Position numbers and translations under genes: made by a program. Source: Treponema sp. (GTDB lineage: Bacteria > Spirochaetota > Spirochaetia > Treponematales > Breznakiellaceae). From it: DNA of 64,000 nt. Below the pieces are notes generated by a model that saw nothing but the letters and a program-made list of their open reading frames with translations, was not told where the DNA came from and ran no database searches. The stretch covers positions 1-64,000 of the forward strand of contig WQXU01000004.1 in the NCBI GenBank assembly GCA_009781635.1, read 5' to 3'. This document shows positions 45,990 to 55,366 of the stretch, piece by piece. Position 1 is the stretch's first letter; every line of letters starts with the position of its first letter.

Positions 45990-48455
45990 TTAAGAACTCA
46001 GTTTTCTTGCAACTTCTACAGTTTCGATAACTTCAAATAAATCGCCGACCTGGATATTATCAAAACCGTCAAGGCCTATACCGCACTCAAATCCCGATGC
46101 TACTTCGCGGGCATCATCCTTAAAACGCTTAAGGGAAGCTATCTTTCCTGAGTGAATTACAATTTGATCTCTTAGCACATTAATTGTACAGCTTCGTTTT
46201 ACAGTTCCTGTTAGCACATAACAGCCTGCAATGGTTCCGATTTTCGGCACTTTAAAGGTATCGCGCACTTCCACTGTCGCTACTGTCTCTTCTTTTGTAT
46301 CCGGGGTCAGCATTCCTTCCATTGCCTGTCTTATTTCTTCTACCGCTTTATAAATAACATTGTATTTTCTTATATCGATTTTTTCCTGTTCTGCAAGAAT
46401 TCTCGCCTTGGGCAGAGGACGGACATTAAAACAGATAATAACTGCCTTTGATGCAACTGCAAGATGCACATCACCTTCATTAACAGGACCCGGAAGAGCC
46501 TGAATTACATGCAGGCGGATTTCCTTTGTAGAAAGTTTTTCAAGGCTGGATTTTAACGCTTCTGCCGAGCCTTGAACGTCTGCCTTAATAATTACTTTTA
46601 GTTCCTGGATTGTACCGTCACTTATTCTTTCGTGCAGATTATCCATTGTAACTTTCTTGAGGACTTTTGCATCTTCAAAACGGCGCAGCTCCTGTCGTTT
46701 GGATGAGAACTCGCGCGCGACTTTTTCATCGGAAACCACCTGCAGCGGATCTCCTGCATCGGGGATGCCTTCAAAACCAAGGACTTCTACGGGCATGGAA
46801 GGAGTTGCCTTGTTTATCTTTTCTCCCTTGTCATTAAATATTGCGCGTACTTTTCCGGGCCATATGCCTGCAACAAATGCATCTCCTATGGCAAGCGTTC
46901 CCCTTTCTACCATGACAGTAGCTACGATGCCTCTGCCGTGATCAACCTTCGATTCAAGCACCTTGCCTTCTGCGCTGCACTGGAAGTTCGCTTTTAAATC
47001 CAAAAGTTCTGACTCAAGCAAAATCGCTTCGATTAGTTTATCGACACCGGTTTTTTGAAGAGCGGAAAGTTCAACAAACATTGTCTTGCCGCCCCAGCCT
47101 TCCGGCATAAGCCCCAGGTCTGAAAGCTGGCTCTTTACCTTGTCGGGGTTTGCTTCCGGTTTATCAATTTTGTTAACTGCAACAATAATCGGAACATTCG
47201 CATCCTTTGCGTGATTAATCGCTTCAATTGTCTGAGGCATTACTCCGTCATCTGCTGCAACAACAAGAACAACAATATCAGTTATTTGGGCGCCTCTTGC
47301 TCTCATTCGCGTAAAGGCTTCATGGCCCGGCGTATCAAGGAATGTCAGGCTGCCGTAAGGAGTCTCTACCATGTACGCGCCGATATGCTGCGTGATACCG
47401 CCAAACTCGCCCGCTACAACATCGGCCTTGCGTATAGCATCCAAAAGTTTTGTCTTTCCATGATCGACATGGCCCATAACGGTTACAACAGGCGGGCGCG
47501 GAAGAAGGATTGCATCGTCATCTGATGATGTTTCAATGACTGTTTCATCATAAAGGCTGACTATTTTAACATCAGCGCCGAACTCTGCCGCCAAAATGGT
47601 CGCGGTGTCAGCGTCAATCTGCTGGTTAATCGTTACCATCTGCCCCATGCTCATAAGTTTCTGAATAAGATCAGATGCTTTAAGATTCATTTTTCTTGCA
47701 AGTTCAGATACCGAAATTACTTCCATTATGTCAATTGATTTGGGTACCGGATTTGCAATATGGGTTATTTTCTTTTTGGTCTGAAGGAGTTTTTCCTCCA
47801 TTTCAAGTTCTTTTTCTTTACGGTTATAAGCAGGTTTTTTCGCAATGAACTTGCGCTTTGCAGGACCTTTTCCTTCGGGGATGGGACCAGCAGGAGCAGC
47901 TCCCATGCCGCCTCTTCCCGGGGCAGCAGGTTTGTTAAAACCTGCAAAGGGAGGTTTTCCGCCGCCTGGTTTTGGAGTAAATCCCGGCTTGGGTGTAAAA
48001 CCTGTTCTCTGGCCAAATCCTCCCCTGTTGGATTCATTATTTGGCCTGTTTCCCCTTGGCTGCTGCTGCTGATGGGGTCTTTGCGGACGCTGAGACGGCC
48101 CGTGGTTTCCAACCAGTTTGCCGCCTACTCTTCCTGCTGCTGCAGCAGGACGCGCAGCCTGAGGGAAAGCGCTGACGCGGCTGTAATCGGCGCCGCTTAT
48201 GTTTTCATGGCCCGGTTTTTTTTCACCGGGACTTTCCAGTTTTTTCGGATGGACGGACTTTCCTGAAGGAGGTATGACAACTACTTTAGGCGGAGCTTTT
48301 TTTACTACAGGCGCAGATGGTTTTTTCATCACAACCTTAACCTTGCGGCGCTCAACCTGATCCGGCGAATTTTTCCCTGCTGATTCTGTTTCTCCAGGGG
48401 AATGCTTTATCAGCTGAGCCTTTGGTTTTTTAATTTTGTCAGTATCTTCCGCCAT
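45990..48455 (-). CDS. infB: Translation initiation factor IF-2
   Basis: GTPase that positions initiator tRNA on the ribosome. The 821-residue protein has a long low-complexity N terminus (about 1-200) rich in Lys, Pro, Gly, Gln and Arg, including a duplicated Gly-Phe-Thr-Pro-Lys-Pro unit, then an IF2N segment, the G domain with Gly-His-Val-Asp-His-Gly-Lys-Thr near 330, Asp-Thr-Pro-Gly-His-Glu and Asn-Lys-Ile-Asp, and the C-terminal beta-barrel domains. A purine-rich GGAGGAGGG tract about 10 bases upstream serves as ribosome-binding site. It follows nusA by eight bases. Confidence 0.97.
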   Translation of the reverse strand: MAEDTDKIKKPKAQLIKHSPGETESAGKNSPDQVERRKVKVVMKKPSAPVVKKAPPKVVVIPPSGKSVHPKKLESPGEKKPGHENISGADYSRVSAFPQAARPAAAAGRVGGKLVGNHGPSQRPQRPHQQQQPRGNRPNNESNRGGFGQRTGFTPKPGFTPKPGGGKPPFAGFNKPAAPGRGGMGAAPAGPIPEGKGPAKRKFIAKKPAYNRKEKELEMEEKLLQTKKKITHIANPVPKSIDIMEVISVSELARKMNLKASDLIQKLMSMGQMVTINQQIDADTATILAAEFGADVKIVSLYDETVIETSSDDDAILLPRPPVVTVMGHVDHGKTKLLDAIRKADVVAGEFGGITQHIGAYMVETPYGSLTFLDTPGHEAFTRMRARGAQITDIVVLVVAADDGVMPQTIEAINHAKDANVPIIVAVNKIDKPEANPDKVKSQLSDLGLMPEGWGGKTMFVELSALQKTGVDKLIEAILLESELLDLKANFQCSAEGKVLESKVDHGRGIVATVMVERGTLAIGDAFVAGIWPGKVRAIFNDKGEKINKATPSMPVEVLGFEGIPDAGDPLQVVSDEKVAREFSSKRQELRRFEDAKVLKKVTMDNLHERISDGTIQELKVIIKADVQGSAEALKSSLEKLSTKEIRLHVIQALPGPVNEGDVHLAVASKAVIICFNVRPLPKARILAEQEKIDIRKYNVIYKAVEEIRQAMEGMLTPDTKEETVATVEVRDTFKVPKIGTIAGCYVLTGTVKRSCTINVLRDQIVIHSGKIASLKRFKDDAREVASGFECGIGLDGFDNIQVGDLFEVIETVEVARKLSS

Positions 48456-48463
48456 ATAAAATC

Positions 48464-49939
48464 TTATCCCTCCTCCTCTTCGTATTCAAAACTTAAGCCG
48501 ATTCCGCAGCTTGGACACGTTGACATATCAACGGTGATTTTAGCACCGCATTCCGGGCATTCATATTCTTCCGGCTCGCTTTCATCGCCATCATCGTCCG
48601 CTTCCTTGTCTGTCTGCTCATCATCGTAGGAATCATCTTCGACAATCTCAACATATTCTTCAATAAGTTTTCTAAGTTGTTCAAGCTCTGCAGGTTTTAA
48701 TCCCTTGGTCTCCAGTTCTTCCTGGCTTAATCCAAGGAAGTCCTCGATAAAGTCAATACCGTTATCAAGCAATGTTTTTGCAATGCTTGCATTAACGCCC
48801 GGCAGTTCGCTGATACGTGAAATCTCATCATCAAAACCTTCGGTATCTCCGAACAGTTCAGAAACCGCACGCCTTGATTCCGCTGTAATATCCATCTCGG
48901 CAAACTGCGATTCGGTTTTCACATCGATATTCCAGTCCACAAGCCTGTTTGCAAGACGGACATTAAGCCCCTGTTTGCCTATTGCAAGGGAAAGCATTGA
49001 ATCGCTTACTACAGCCAGTGCCTGGTGCTTGCCTTCGTCCAGAATTATCACATCACGCACTTCCGCAGGGGAAAGCGCATTTTTTATAAAGCGTCTTGGA
49101 TCCGGATCGTACTTAAGTATATCTATTTTTTCACCTTCAAGCTCTTTAATTACAGCCTGAATGCGAACTCCCTTAAGTCCGACGCATGCGCCTACAGGAT
49201 CAACATCTTCACGGTTTGAGTAGACTGCAAGTTTTGTACGGAAGCCGGGTTCACGGACAATTTTATGTATCTCTACAGTTTTGTCGTATATTTCCGGAAC
49301 TTCAAGTTCAAAAATCGTCCGTACAAAATCCGTGTGAGTTCTTGAAAGTACAATCTGCAGTCCAGATGAATCTTTTTTTACTTCTGCAATAAGCGCCTTT
49401 ATTCTGTCGTTTACATGATAAATCTCGCGGGGAGACTGATACTTCTTCGGAAGTATGCCTTCCATTTTTCCAAGGTCTACATAAATTGTGCCGTTGCGTT
49501 CCCTCTGGTAATAACCAATTATTATTTCGCCTTCCTTATCCTTAAACTCCGAATAAAGACTGTCTTTTTGTATATCTCTTATTGTCTGGTGCGCTTTTTG
49601 CTTTGCGCTTTGAACTGCAATGCGGTCAAACTGTTTTGGATCGATTTCCACGAGTATCTCATCTCCGACTTCGGCGTCCGGATTCAATACCCTTGCTTCC
49701 TCCAAATCAATCTCTGTAACAGGATCATAAACGCCGTCCTGTTCTACAATTCTCTTCTGCGCAAAAATTGAAACTTCCAGATTTTCTTCATTAAACTGCA
49801 CTACTGCGTTATCTGCATTTCCAAAACGGTGTTTGTATGCGGCAATTAGCGTATCTTCAATGGTCCGCAGTATCAGTTCTTCAGGAATACCGCGATCCTG
49901 GTTTAACTGACGAATTGCCTGCGACATATCTGTTCCCAA
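48464..49939 (-). CDS. nusA: Transcription factor NusA with C-terminal zinc ribbon
   Basis: Modulates pausing, termination and antitermination by RNA polymerase. The TTG start at 49939 is supported by AGGAGG six bases upstream; the ATG at 49927 is too far from it. Domains: N-terminal RNAP-binding region (about 1-130), S1 (about 130-200), two KH domains (about 225-345, including Asp-Glu-Gly-Lys-His-Gln-Ala-Leu-Ala-Val and Gly-Lys-Gln-Gly-Leu-Asn-Val-Arg-Leu), one helix-hairpin-helix repeat (about 375-425), an acidic linker and finally Cys461-x2-Cys464 and Cys475-x2-Cys478, a predicted zinc ribbon not part of standard NusA. Length 491. It starts 11 bases after rimP. Confidence 0.95.
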   Translation of the reverse strand: MGTDMSQAIRQLNQDRGIPEELILRTIEDTLIAAYKHRFGNADNAVVQFNEENLEVSIFAQKRIVEQDGVYDPVTEIDLEEARVLNPDAEVGDEILVEIDPKQFDRIAVQSAKQKAHQTIRDIQKDSLYSEFKDKEGEIIIGYYQRERNGTIYVDLGKMEGILPKKYQSPREIYHVNDRIKALIAEVKKDSSGLQIVLSRTHTDFVRTIFELEVPEIYDKTVEIHKIVREPGFRTKLAVYSNREDVDPVGACVGLKGVRIQAVIKELEGEKIDILKYDPDPRRFIKNALSPAEVRDVIILDEGKHQALAVVSDSMLSLAIGKQGLNVRLANRLVDWNIDVKTESQFAEMDITAESRRAVSELFGDTEGFDDEISRISELPGVNASIAKTLLDNGIDFIEDFLGLSQEELETKGLKPAELEQLRKLIEEYVEIVEDDSYDDEQTDKEADDDGDESEPEEYECPECGAKITVDMSTCPSCGIGLSFEYEEEEG

Positions 49940-49950
49940 TTTATACCTCC

Positions 49951-50457
49951 TTAAGAAGGGTCCAATCTTGCTTTTGCAATAATGTCAAAACTCAAACTCT
50001 GCAAGATGTCCTTATTCCCTTCATTTATCTTTATGGTAATTCCATTTTCATCGGCAGATTCCAGCACTCCTATAGTCCAGTCTGAAATATCAATACGGTA
50101 ACACCGTACTGTCCTGCCTGTATAGTGAATAAACTCCTCTGCATTTTTTATACAGCGATCTATTCCAGGAGATGACACTTCAAGGTATATTTCCGGGCGA
50201 AAGGCGCTTTTTTCCGAACCTGCCTTTTCATCAAATGCCAGTTCCAGCCTTGGGATTAGCGCACGATGGGCTTTTGAACAATCATCTGTGCTGATTCCGG
50301 CTTTGCTGTAAATGACCGCTTTTACCTGCGCGCTTCCCCGGTGCCTGGAGATAACAAGTTCAATAAGACTGTACCCTAATCCTTTAAGAACCATTTGCGC
50401 CTGTTCGCGTACAGATGCAAATTCCTTATCCTGTACATCTCTTGCTTTGAACTGCAT
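49951..50457 (-). CDS. rimP: Ribosome maturation factor RimP
   Basis: Required for 30S subunit assembly. The 168-residue protein shows Leu-Gly-Tyr-Ser-Leu-Ile-Glu-Leu-Val near 28 and Tyr-Leu-Glu-Val-Ser-Ser-Pro-Gly-Ile-Asp-Arg, the family hallmark, near 110. GAGG lies six bases before the ATG. As in many bacteria it leads the nusA-infB operon. An intrinsic terminator-like hairpin lies only 36 bases upstream of the start codon. Confidence 0.94.
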   Translation of the reverse strand: MQFKARDVQDKEFASVREQAQMVLKGLGYSLIELVISRHRGSAQVKAVIYSKAGISTDDCSKAHRALIPRLELAFDEKAGSEKSAFRPEIYLEVSSPGIDRCIKNAEEFIHYTGRTVRCYRIDISDWTIGVLESADENGITIKINEGNKDILQSLSFDIIAKARLDPS

Positions 50458-50492
50458 TGCCTGCCTCTTTGCATTTGAAAAACAAACGCTGC

Positions 50493-50523
50493 AAAAAAAA
50501 GGGTCTCCTTGGAGCCCTTTTTT
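50493..50523 (-). terminator. Intrinsic terminator between the hybrid kinase gene and rimP
   Basis: On the minus strand GGGCTCC-AA-GGAGACCC (one bulged A) is flanked by A6 and followed by eight T bases (50500-50493). It would end transcription from the kinase gene. The plus strand also has a T-run after the stem, so it may work both ways. It lies downstream of the likely rimP promoter, hence a possible attenuator. Confidence 0.8.
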
Positions 50524-50546
50524 AAATGAAAAACTATACTAATACC

Positions 50547-50575
50547 AAGTTACCAACTTTTGCTTTTTTTGTCAA
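50547..50575 (-). promoter_or_regulatory. Candidate promoter of the rimP-nusA-infB operon
   Basis: Consensus TTGACA at 50575-50570 and TAACTT at 50552-50547 on the minus strand, 17 bases apart. The predicted start, near 50540, is upstream of the terminator hairpin. Confidence 0.55.
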
Positions 50576-50606
50576 TAGAGGTTTATGAAAACTTTTAATT
50601 AACTTT

Positions 50607-53600
50607 TTATGTAAAATACACTTCCCGCGCAATAGCGGCAGCTTCATCAAACTCACTGTGCAGCAAATGTTCTGTGATGGCGCTAAGCTGATCTTTAGTC
50701 GCGCGGGGCCAGTTTCTCTGTTTCAGGGCTGCCAGCGCCTGTTTTGCCGCCTTTTTATCATAGGAGCCGCATGCCACCTGTATTGTAAGCAGTTTCTCCT
50801 GCAGATATATCCGGCTCTCATCATCATTTGCCAAATTCTCATCATCCTGTATATCTTCGTCATTGGGATTGAGTTTTTCTATTACTTCATTTAATGATTC
50901 CAGAAATCCCGGAAGCGAGGAAGTTATAAGCTGGATATTATTATCGCGGCCGGCCTGTTCCAGTTCCAATGCCCTGTTGGATAATTCACTTTCACCGACA
51001 TTTGCAAGAGCGCTTTTCATTGCATGAACATTAATGATGAATGCCTGAATATCATCTTCCCTGCGGCACTTGTTTTCGCATATTACCTGCAGATAGCTGA
51101 CAGACTTTCTTGCATCACGCACAAAGAACTCGGCTAACTGGGGGTCAATTGCGATATTGTGCCCGCCGGCTGCATAGAGGTTGTTCTTCTGTATCCGCGC
51201 CTTCTCAAGAACTTCAGGCAGCTGCTTGTCCCTGATAAGCTTGTTTAAAACATTGTTTAACTGGCGGATATCTATAGGTTTTGAAATAAAATCATCAAAG
51301 CCATTGTTAATAAACATTTCCGCCTGTCCTGCAAGCGCGTTAGCAGTCAGAGCCACTATTGGTTTTGTATAACCAAGGGAGCGAATTAGTTTTGTAGCTT
51401 CAATACCGTCCATCCTCGGCATCATGTGATCCATAAACACAATGTCGAAAATTGCGCCTTCCCTGATTTTATCCACAGCTTCAAAACCGCTCATCGCAGT
51501 ATCTATTGATATTCCGTAAGGCGCCAAAAGCCCGCGCGCGACATAGAGGTTTGTTTCAACATCATCAATAACAAGAACACGTCCGTAAGGCATGAACTCC
51601 TGCGTTATCTGCGCATTTCTCATCTTGGTTGTGTTTTTTAAATTGAGCTTCATGAGGTTTTCAGCCAAATCCCTGCCAATCGGCTCCGGATTGGCGCAGC
51701 CCTGCGGCAGCCTTACCATAAACGCAGAACCCATGCCGGGAGTACTCTCCACAAAGATGCTGCCGTTCATTAGCTGTATTAAATTGCGCGTAATATTCAT
51801 GCCAAGCCCTGTTCCTTCCGTCTTACGGTTGGCTTCCAGGTTAAACCGGCTGAACTTGTCTCCAAGTTTTTTTATCTGTTCGGCTGTCATCCCCTGTCCT
51901 GTGTCGCTTACACGGAATATAAGGTTGACGCCGGAGATGTCATTATTCATTTCTGCGGACAGCATTAATTCTATCTGGCCTTCCTGCGTATATTTAAACG
52001 CATTTGAAAGAATATTATTTAGTATCTGCTTGATGCGAAGTTCGTCTCCAACAAGCGTAGAAGGAACATTTTCGCTTACAGTCAGCTTGAAATCTATAGG
52101 CTTGCTTTCATAGCGCATAATGTTAAGTTTTACAGTGTCGTGAATCAAACTTGCAATGTCGTAATGAACGGATGAAAGTTCAAGTTTGCCGGCTTCAATT
52201 TTGGATAAATCAAGTATATCGTTAATAATTCCAAGCAGGAGATCCCCTGAATTATAGATTCTTTCCAGAGCCTCTCTTGTTGCAAGCGGAAGAGAATTGT
52301 CCTGAAGCTGTATTTCTGTAATGCCGAGAATCGCATTCATCGGCGTGCGGATTTCATGGCTCATCTTCGCAAGGAAGTCGCTCTTTGCCTTGCTGCTTTC
52401 CTCTGCAACTTCCGCCCTGCGCATTTCAGCTATCATGGTTTTTATTTCTCTTAAATCCCTTATATAGCTTGCAACAGCGTATTCACCCCTGAACTTTACA
52501 CGCACAAGCGAAACTTCTGTTGGAATTTGCTCTCCGTCAAGTTTCTGATGCATCCATTCAAACCGGCAATAACCTTCTTCAAACGCCTCGTCAATATATC
52601 TTGTTAACTGCTCCCTGGATTCAACTCCGGTCGGCTGATACCTCGGGAAAAAATCATAAACCCTGTCTATGAATACTTTTTTATCAGATATGCCGAAGAG
52701 CCTTACAATCTCCTGATTACATTCAACCAGACTCAGTTTATTATCTATCATAAAACAGCTAAGAGGCGTTGCGTCAAACAATACTTGCGTACATTCATCC
52801 GCCTCGCGCATTTTTTCCATAATGATTTTTATTTCACGCAGATCCCTTGTGTATCCGCAAACCATAAATCCTTTTCTGTATTTAACGCGGACAAGGATTA
52901 TTTCGCATGGTATAAGTTCTCCGTTAAGCTTGCGGTGCATCCACTCAAACCGGCAGTAGCCTTCTGTAAACCCCCTCTTTACAAGTTCAAGAGCTTTTTC
53001 CGTTGATAATCTGCCGTCGGGCTGATATTCAGGCGAAAGTTCAAAGAACCTGTCAAGATATTCCTTTTTACCTGACAATCCGAATAATTTAACAGCTTCC
53101 TTGTTGCAATCAATATTTCTGTAATTAATATCCCAGAAGTTGGCGCAAAGAGGCATTGCATCCAGCATTATCTGAGTGCGTTCTTCCGCCTTCTTTTTTG
53201 AATAAATCACTCTTAAAAGAATAACGCTTAAGGTAAAAGCGAAAACAACGCCAAGAGCAATTAAAATAAATCCAATGTCTGTCACGCTCTGGTAATAATT
53301 TTTTGCATAAGCGATAATCGACATGTACCAGCCGTTATGGATCTGCCTTACAAACAATACAGACGGCTGACCGTTATAATCTGTTGCCTTGCGCTCCAGT
53401 ATTTCCCTGTTTATTATTAGCTCTCTCTGGATTGCAGGGCCGTCGTTCATCTGGCTAAGATGCCTGCCTTTAAATGCCGGGTGAGGATGGGCAAGCACAT
53501 TAAAGTTACTGTCCAAAAGTATCCCGTAACTGCCCTCTGAAATGTATGTATCTATTGCAAAATCAAATATCTTATCCAGTTTTACATCAATGCAGACAAC

Positions 53601-54155
53601 GCCAAGAAGTCTTCCTGTATCATTGTATATAGCGCGCGAAAATGTCATTATGCTGTCATTTAAGGCAATACTTTCGTAAACTTCCGTGACTCCGACTCTT
53701 CCCCCCGCTTCAATTGCCGCTCTGTACCAGGGACGTGTTTCCGGTACATAGTTTTCCGGCTGCACCCAGTCTATGCCTGCAATAATCTGTCTGTCGTATA
53801 CATAAAAATAACCGAAAATACTGACGGTGTAAGACATAAGACGCTCTTCATTTGTAATATATTCAGTTGTTCTTAAAATATAATTTTGCACGGCGTCAGC
53901 AGAAGCGCCCTGAAGAATCATATTCCTTATATTTTCCGCTATAACGCCCAGTGTTGTTTCAGGTTCCCTAAGTTCGGATTCAATGAATCTTTCTACATTT
54001 GTCAGCGCGTTGCTTGCATCCTTTATAAGATGCTTCCGCTCAATATCGCTCATGAAATTAAAACTGAAAAATACCATCAGCGCAAAAGCTGCAACAACAA
54101 GAATTACCTGTCCATGCGTAAAAATATTAAGCAATTTCCTGAGAATTGAAAGCAT
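50607..54155 (-). CDS. Hybrid sensor histidine kinase: Cache, two PAS, HisKA, HATPase, receiver, HPt
   Basis: A 1182-residue membrane kinase. A transmembrane helix (about 17-36) precedes a periplasmic double-Cache-like domain (about 40-290, with Arg-Pro-Trp-Tyr-Arg-Ala-Ala near 142), a second helix (about 295-320), two PAS domains that are close copies of each other (about 325-450 and 455-580), then HisKA with Lys-Met-Ser-His-Glu-Ile-Arg-Thr-Pro (His near 600), HATPase, a receiver with Asp in Phe-Met-Asp-His-Met-Met-Pro and an HPt domain with Val-His-Ala-Met-Lys-Ser-Ala. The ATG at 54155 makes TGATG with the upstream regulator; TTG 54158 would overlap further. The HD-GYP protein is the obvious partner. 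Confidence 0.92.
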   Translation of the reverse strand: MLSILRKLLNIFTHGQVILVVAAFALMVFFSFNFMSDIERKHLIKDASNALTNVERFIESELREPETTLGVIAENIRNMILQGASADAVQNYILRTTEYITNEERLMSYTVSIFGYFYVYDRQIIAGIDWVQPENYVPETRPWYRAAIEAGGRVGVTEVYESIALNDSIMTFSRAIYNDTGRLLGVVCIDVKLDKIFDFAIDTYISEGSYGILLDSNFNVLAHPHPAFKGRHLSQMNDGPAIQRELIINREILERKATDYNGQPSVLFVRQIHNGWYMSIIAYAKNYYQSVTDIGFILIALGVVFAFTLSVILLRVIYSKKKAEERTQIMLDAMPLCANFWDINYRNIDCNKEAVKLFGLSGKKEYLDRFFELSPEYQPDGRLSTEKALELVKRGFTEGYCRFEWMHRKLNGELIPCEIILVRVKYRKGFMVCGYTRDLREIKIIMEKMREADECTQVLFDATPLSCFMIDNKLSLVECNQEIVRLFGISDKKVFIDRVYDFFPRYQPTGVESREQLTRYIDEAFEEGYCRFEWMHQKLDGEQIPTEVSLVRVKFRGEYAVASYIRDLREIKTMIAEMRRAEVAEESSKAKSDFLAKMSHEIRTPMNAILGITEIQLQDNSLPLATREALERIYNSGDLLLGIINDILDLSKIEAGKLELSSVHYDIASLIHDTVKLNIMRYESKPIDFKLTVSENVPSTLVGDELRIKQILNNILSNAFKYTQEGQIELMLSAEMNNDISGVNLIFRVSDTGQGMTAEQIKKLGDKFSRFNLEANRKTEGTGLGMNITRNLIQLMNGSIFVESTPGMGSAFMVRLPQGCANPEPIGRDLAENLMKLNLKNTTKMRNAQITQEFMPYGRVLVIDDVETNLYVARGLLAPYGISIDTAMSGFEAVDKIREGAIFDIVFMDHMMPRMDGIEATKLIRSLGYTKPIVALTANALAGQAEMFINNGFDDFISKPIDIRQLNNVLNKLIRDKQLPEVLEKARIQKNNLYAAGGHNIAIDPQLAEFFVRDARKSVSYLQVICENKCRREDDIQAFIINVHAMKSALANVGESELSNRALELEQAGRDNNIQLITSSLPGFLESLNEVIEKLNPNDEDIQDDENLANDDESRIYLQEKLLTIQVACGSYDKKAAKQALAALKQRNWPRATKDQLSAITEHLLHSEFDEAAAIAREVYFT

Positions 54156-55174
54156 CAAAGACCTGCCTTCGCTGCTTTAATGCGATCTCTTGCATTGAAA
54201 AATATTTGTGCGATTTTCGGGTCAAAATGAGTGCCGGAGTTCTGCATGATAATGCCGATGGCTACATCAGCTGTAAACGCATTTTTATAAGGGCGCTCCG
54301 ATACAAGAGCATCGTATACATCTACTATTGCCATTATCCGTCCCTGCAGGGGGATTTCATCTTCTTTAAGCCCGCGCGGATATCCCTTGCCGTCCCATCT
54401 TTCATGATGAGTGCCTGCAAAAAGTTTTGCGTTACGCAAAAAGTCCCCTTCGCCGGTTCTTGCGATAATTTCATCGATTATACGCTCGCCTTCCTGCGCA
54501 TGGCTTTTCATTACCTCAAACTCTTCGTCTGTAAGTTTACCCGGTTTATTTACAATAGTATCTGTAATGGAAATCTTTCCAAGATCATGCATCCTCGCAG
54601 ATGAAATAATTTTTTCAACATCCCAGCCGCGTATCTCATCGGCATAAACTTCGCTGTCTCTCATTTCATCAATTAATATTCTTATGTACATCGAAGTGCG
54701 TTCAATATGACCGCCTGTTCCCTTGTCGCGGTTTTCAACCATATCCGCAAGAACCGCAACTATGCTGTTCTGCAGTCTGCTTAACTGAAAAGTTCTCTCG
54801 CGTATTATCTCATCGATGTTAAGATGAGTCTTAATCCGGTTCAGCAATACCGGCGCCGAAAAAGGTTTTGTGACAAAATCAATGGCGCCCATCTCAAGTC
54901 CGCGGGCTTCTACCTCGGCGTCATTACGGCCTGTAAGAAACACAACTGGTATATCAGCCCACAGGGTTTCGGATTTCAATTTTTTAAGCGTTTCAAATCC
55001 GTCCATTTCCGGCATTTCAATATCCAGAAGGATCAGATCAGGCATTATTTTTTCCAAAAGGGTAAACATTTTTGCAGCAGACGGCATTGTCATAATGCTA
55101 TACTGATCTTCCAGTACAACCTCTGCCATTGAAAGATTTGTATCGCTGTCATCGACAACAAATATGGTTTTCAT
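54155..55174 (-). CDS. Response regulator with HD-GYP phosphodiesterase domain
   Basis: Predicted to hydrolyse the second messenger c-di-GMP when phosphorylated. Of 339 residues, 1-120 form a receiver (Val-Val-Asp-Asp, acceptor Asp51 in Leu-Leu-Asp-Ile-Glu-Met-Pro, Lys in Thr-Lys-Pro-Phe). The HD-GYP domain has His-Asp-Leu-Gly-Lys-Ile near 196 and His-His-Glu-Arg-Trp-Asp-Gly-Lys-Gly-Tyr-Pro-Arg-Gly-Leu near 254, with the diagnostic Gly-Tyr-Pro. All metal-binding residues look intact, so it should be active. Shares one base with the hybrid kinase gene behind it, which suggests one signalling pathway. A promoter should lie in the 192-base divergent gap before metA. Confidence 0.93.
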   Translation of the reverse strand: MKTIFVVDDSDTNLSMAEVVLEDQYSIMTMPSAAKMFTLLEKIMPDLILLDIEMPEMDGFETLKKLKSETLWADIPVVFLTGRNDAEVEARGLEMGAIDFVTKPFSAPVLLNRIKTHLNIDEIIRERTFQLSRLQNSIVAVLADMVENRDKGTGGHIERTSMYIRILIDEMRDSEVYADEIRGWDVEKIISSARMHDLGKISITDTIVNKPGKLTDEEFEVMKSHAQEGERIIDEIIARTGEGDFLRNAKLFAGTHHERWDGKGYPRGLKEDEIPLQGRIMAIVDVYDALVSERPYKNAFTADVAIGIIMQNSGTHFDPKIAQIFFNARDRIKAAKAGL

Positions 55175-55366
55175 TAATATACGTTTATTCCCCTAATTTT
55201 TTATGACGCTCTAATTTTATTTCAATTTTCCAGTATAATCAAGGAAAAAATGTCTGTTATGGGAAAATATCACTCTATTCGGGTAAAATGCCGCTCGCTA
55301 TGTTAGAAAATGAATTATCCGGACTTTGCCATAGTCTTTTTTATGGAAATATGATAATAGTGATGA
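55175..55366. promoter_or_regulatory. Divergent region between HD-GYP regulator and metA
   Basis: AT-rich, 192 bases. A consensus TATAAT at 55234-55239 on the plus strand could serve metA, though no good -35 is placed before it. No SAM riboswitch or T-box features are visible. Confidence 0.45.

Noticed and set aside
55250-55306. 18-codon frame upstream of metA as a leader peptide
   Set aside because: It has AAGGA before its ATG but no run of regulatory codons and no attenuator hairpin after it; probably chance.
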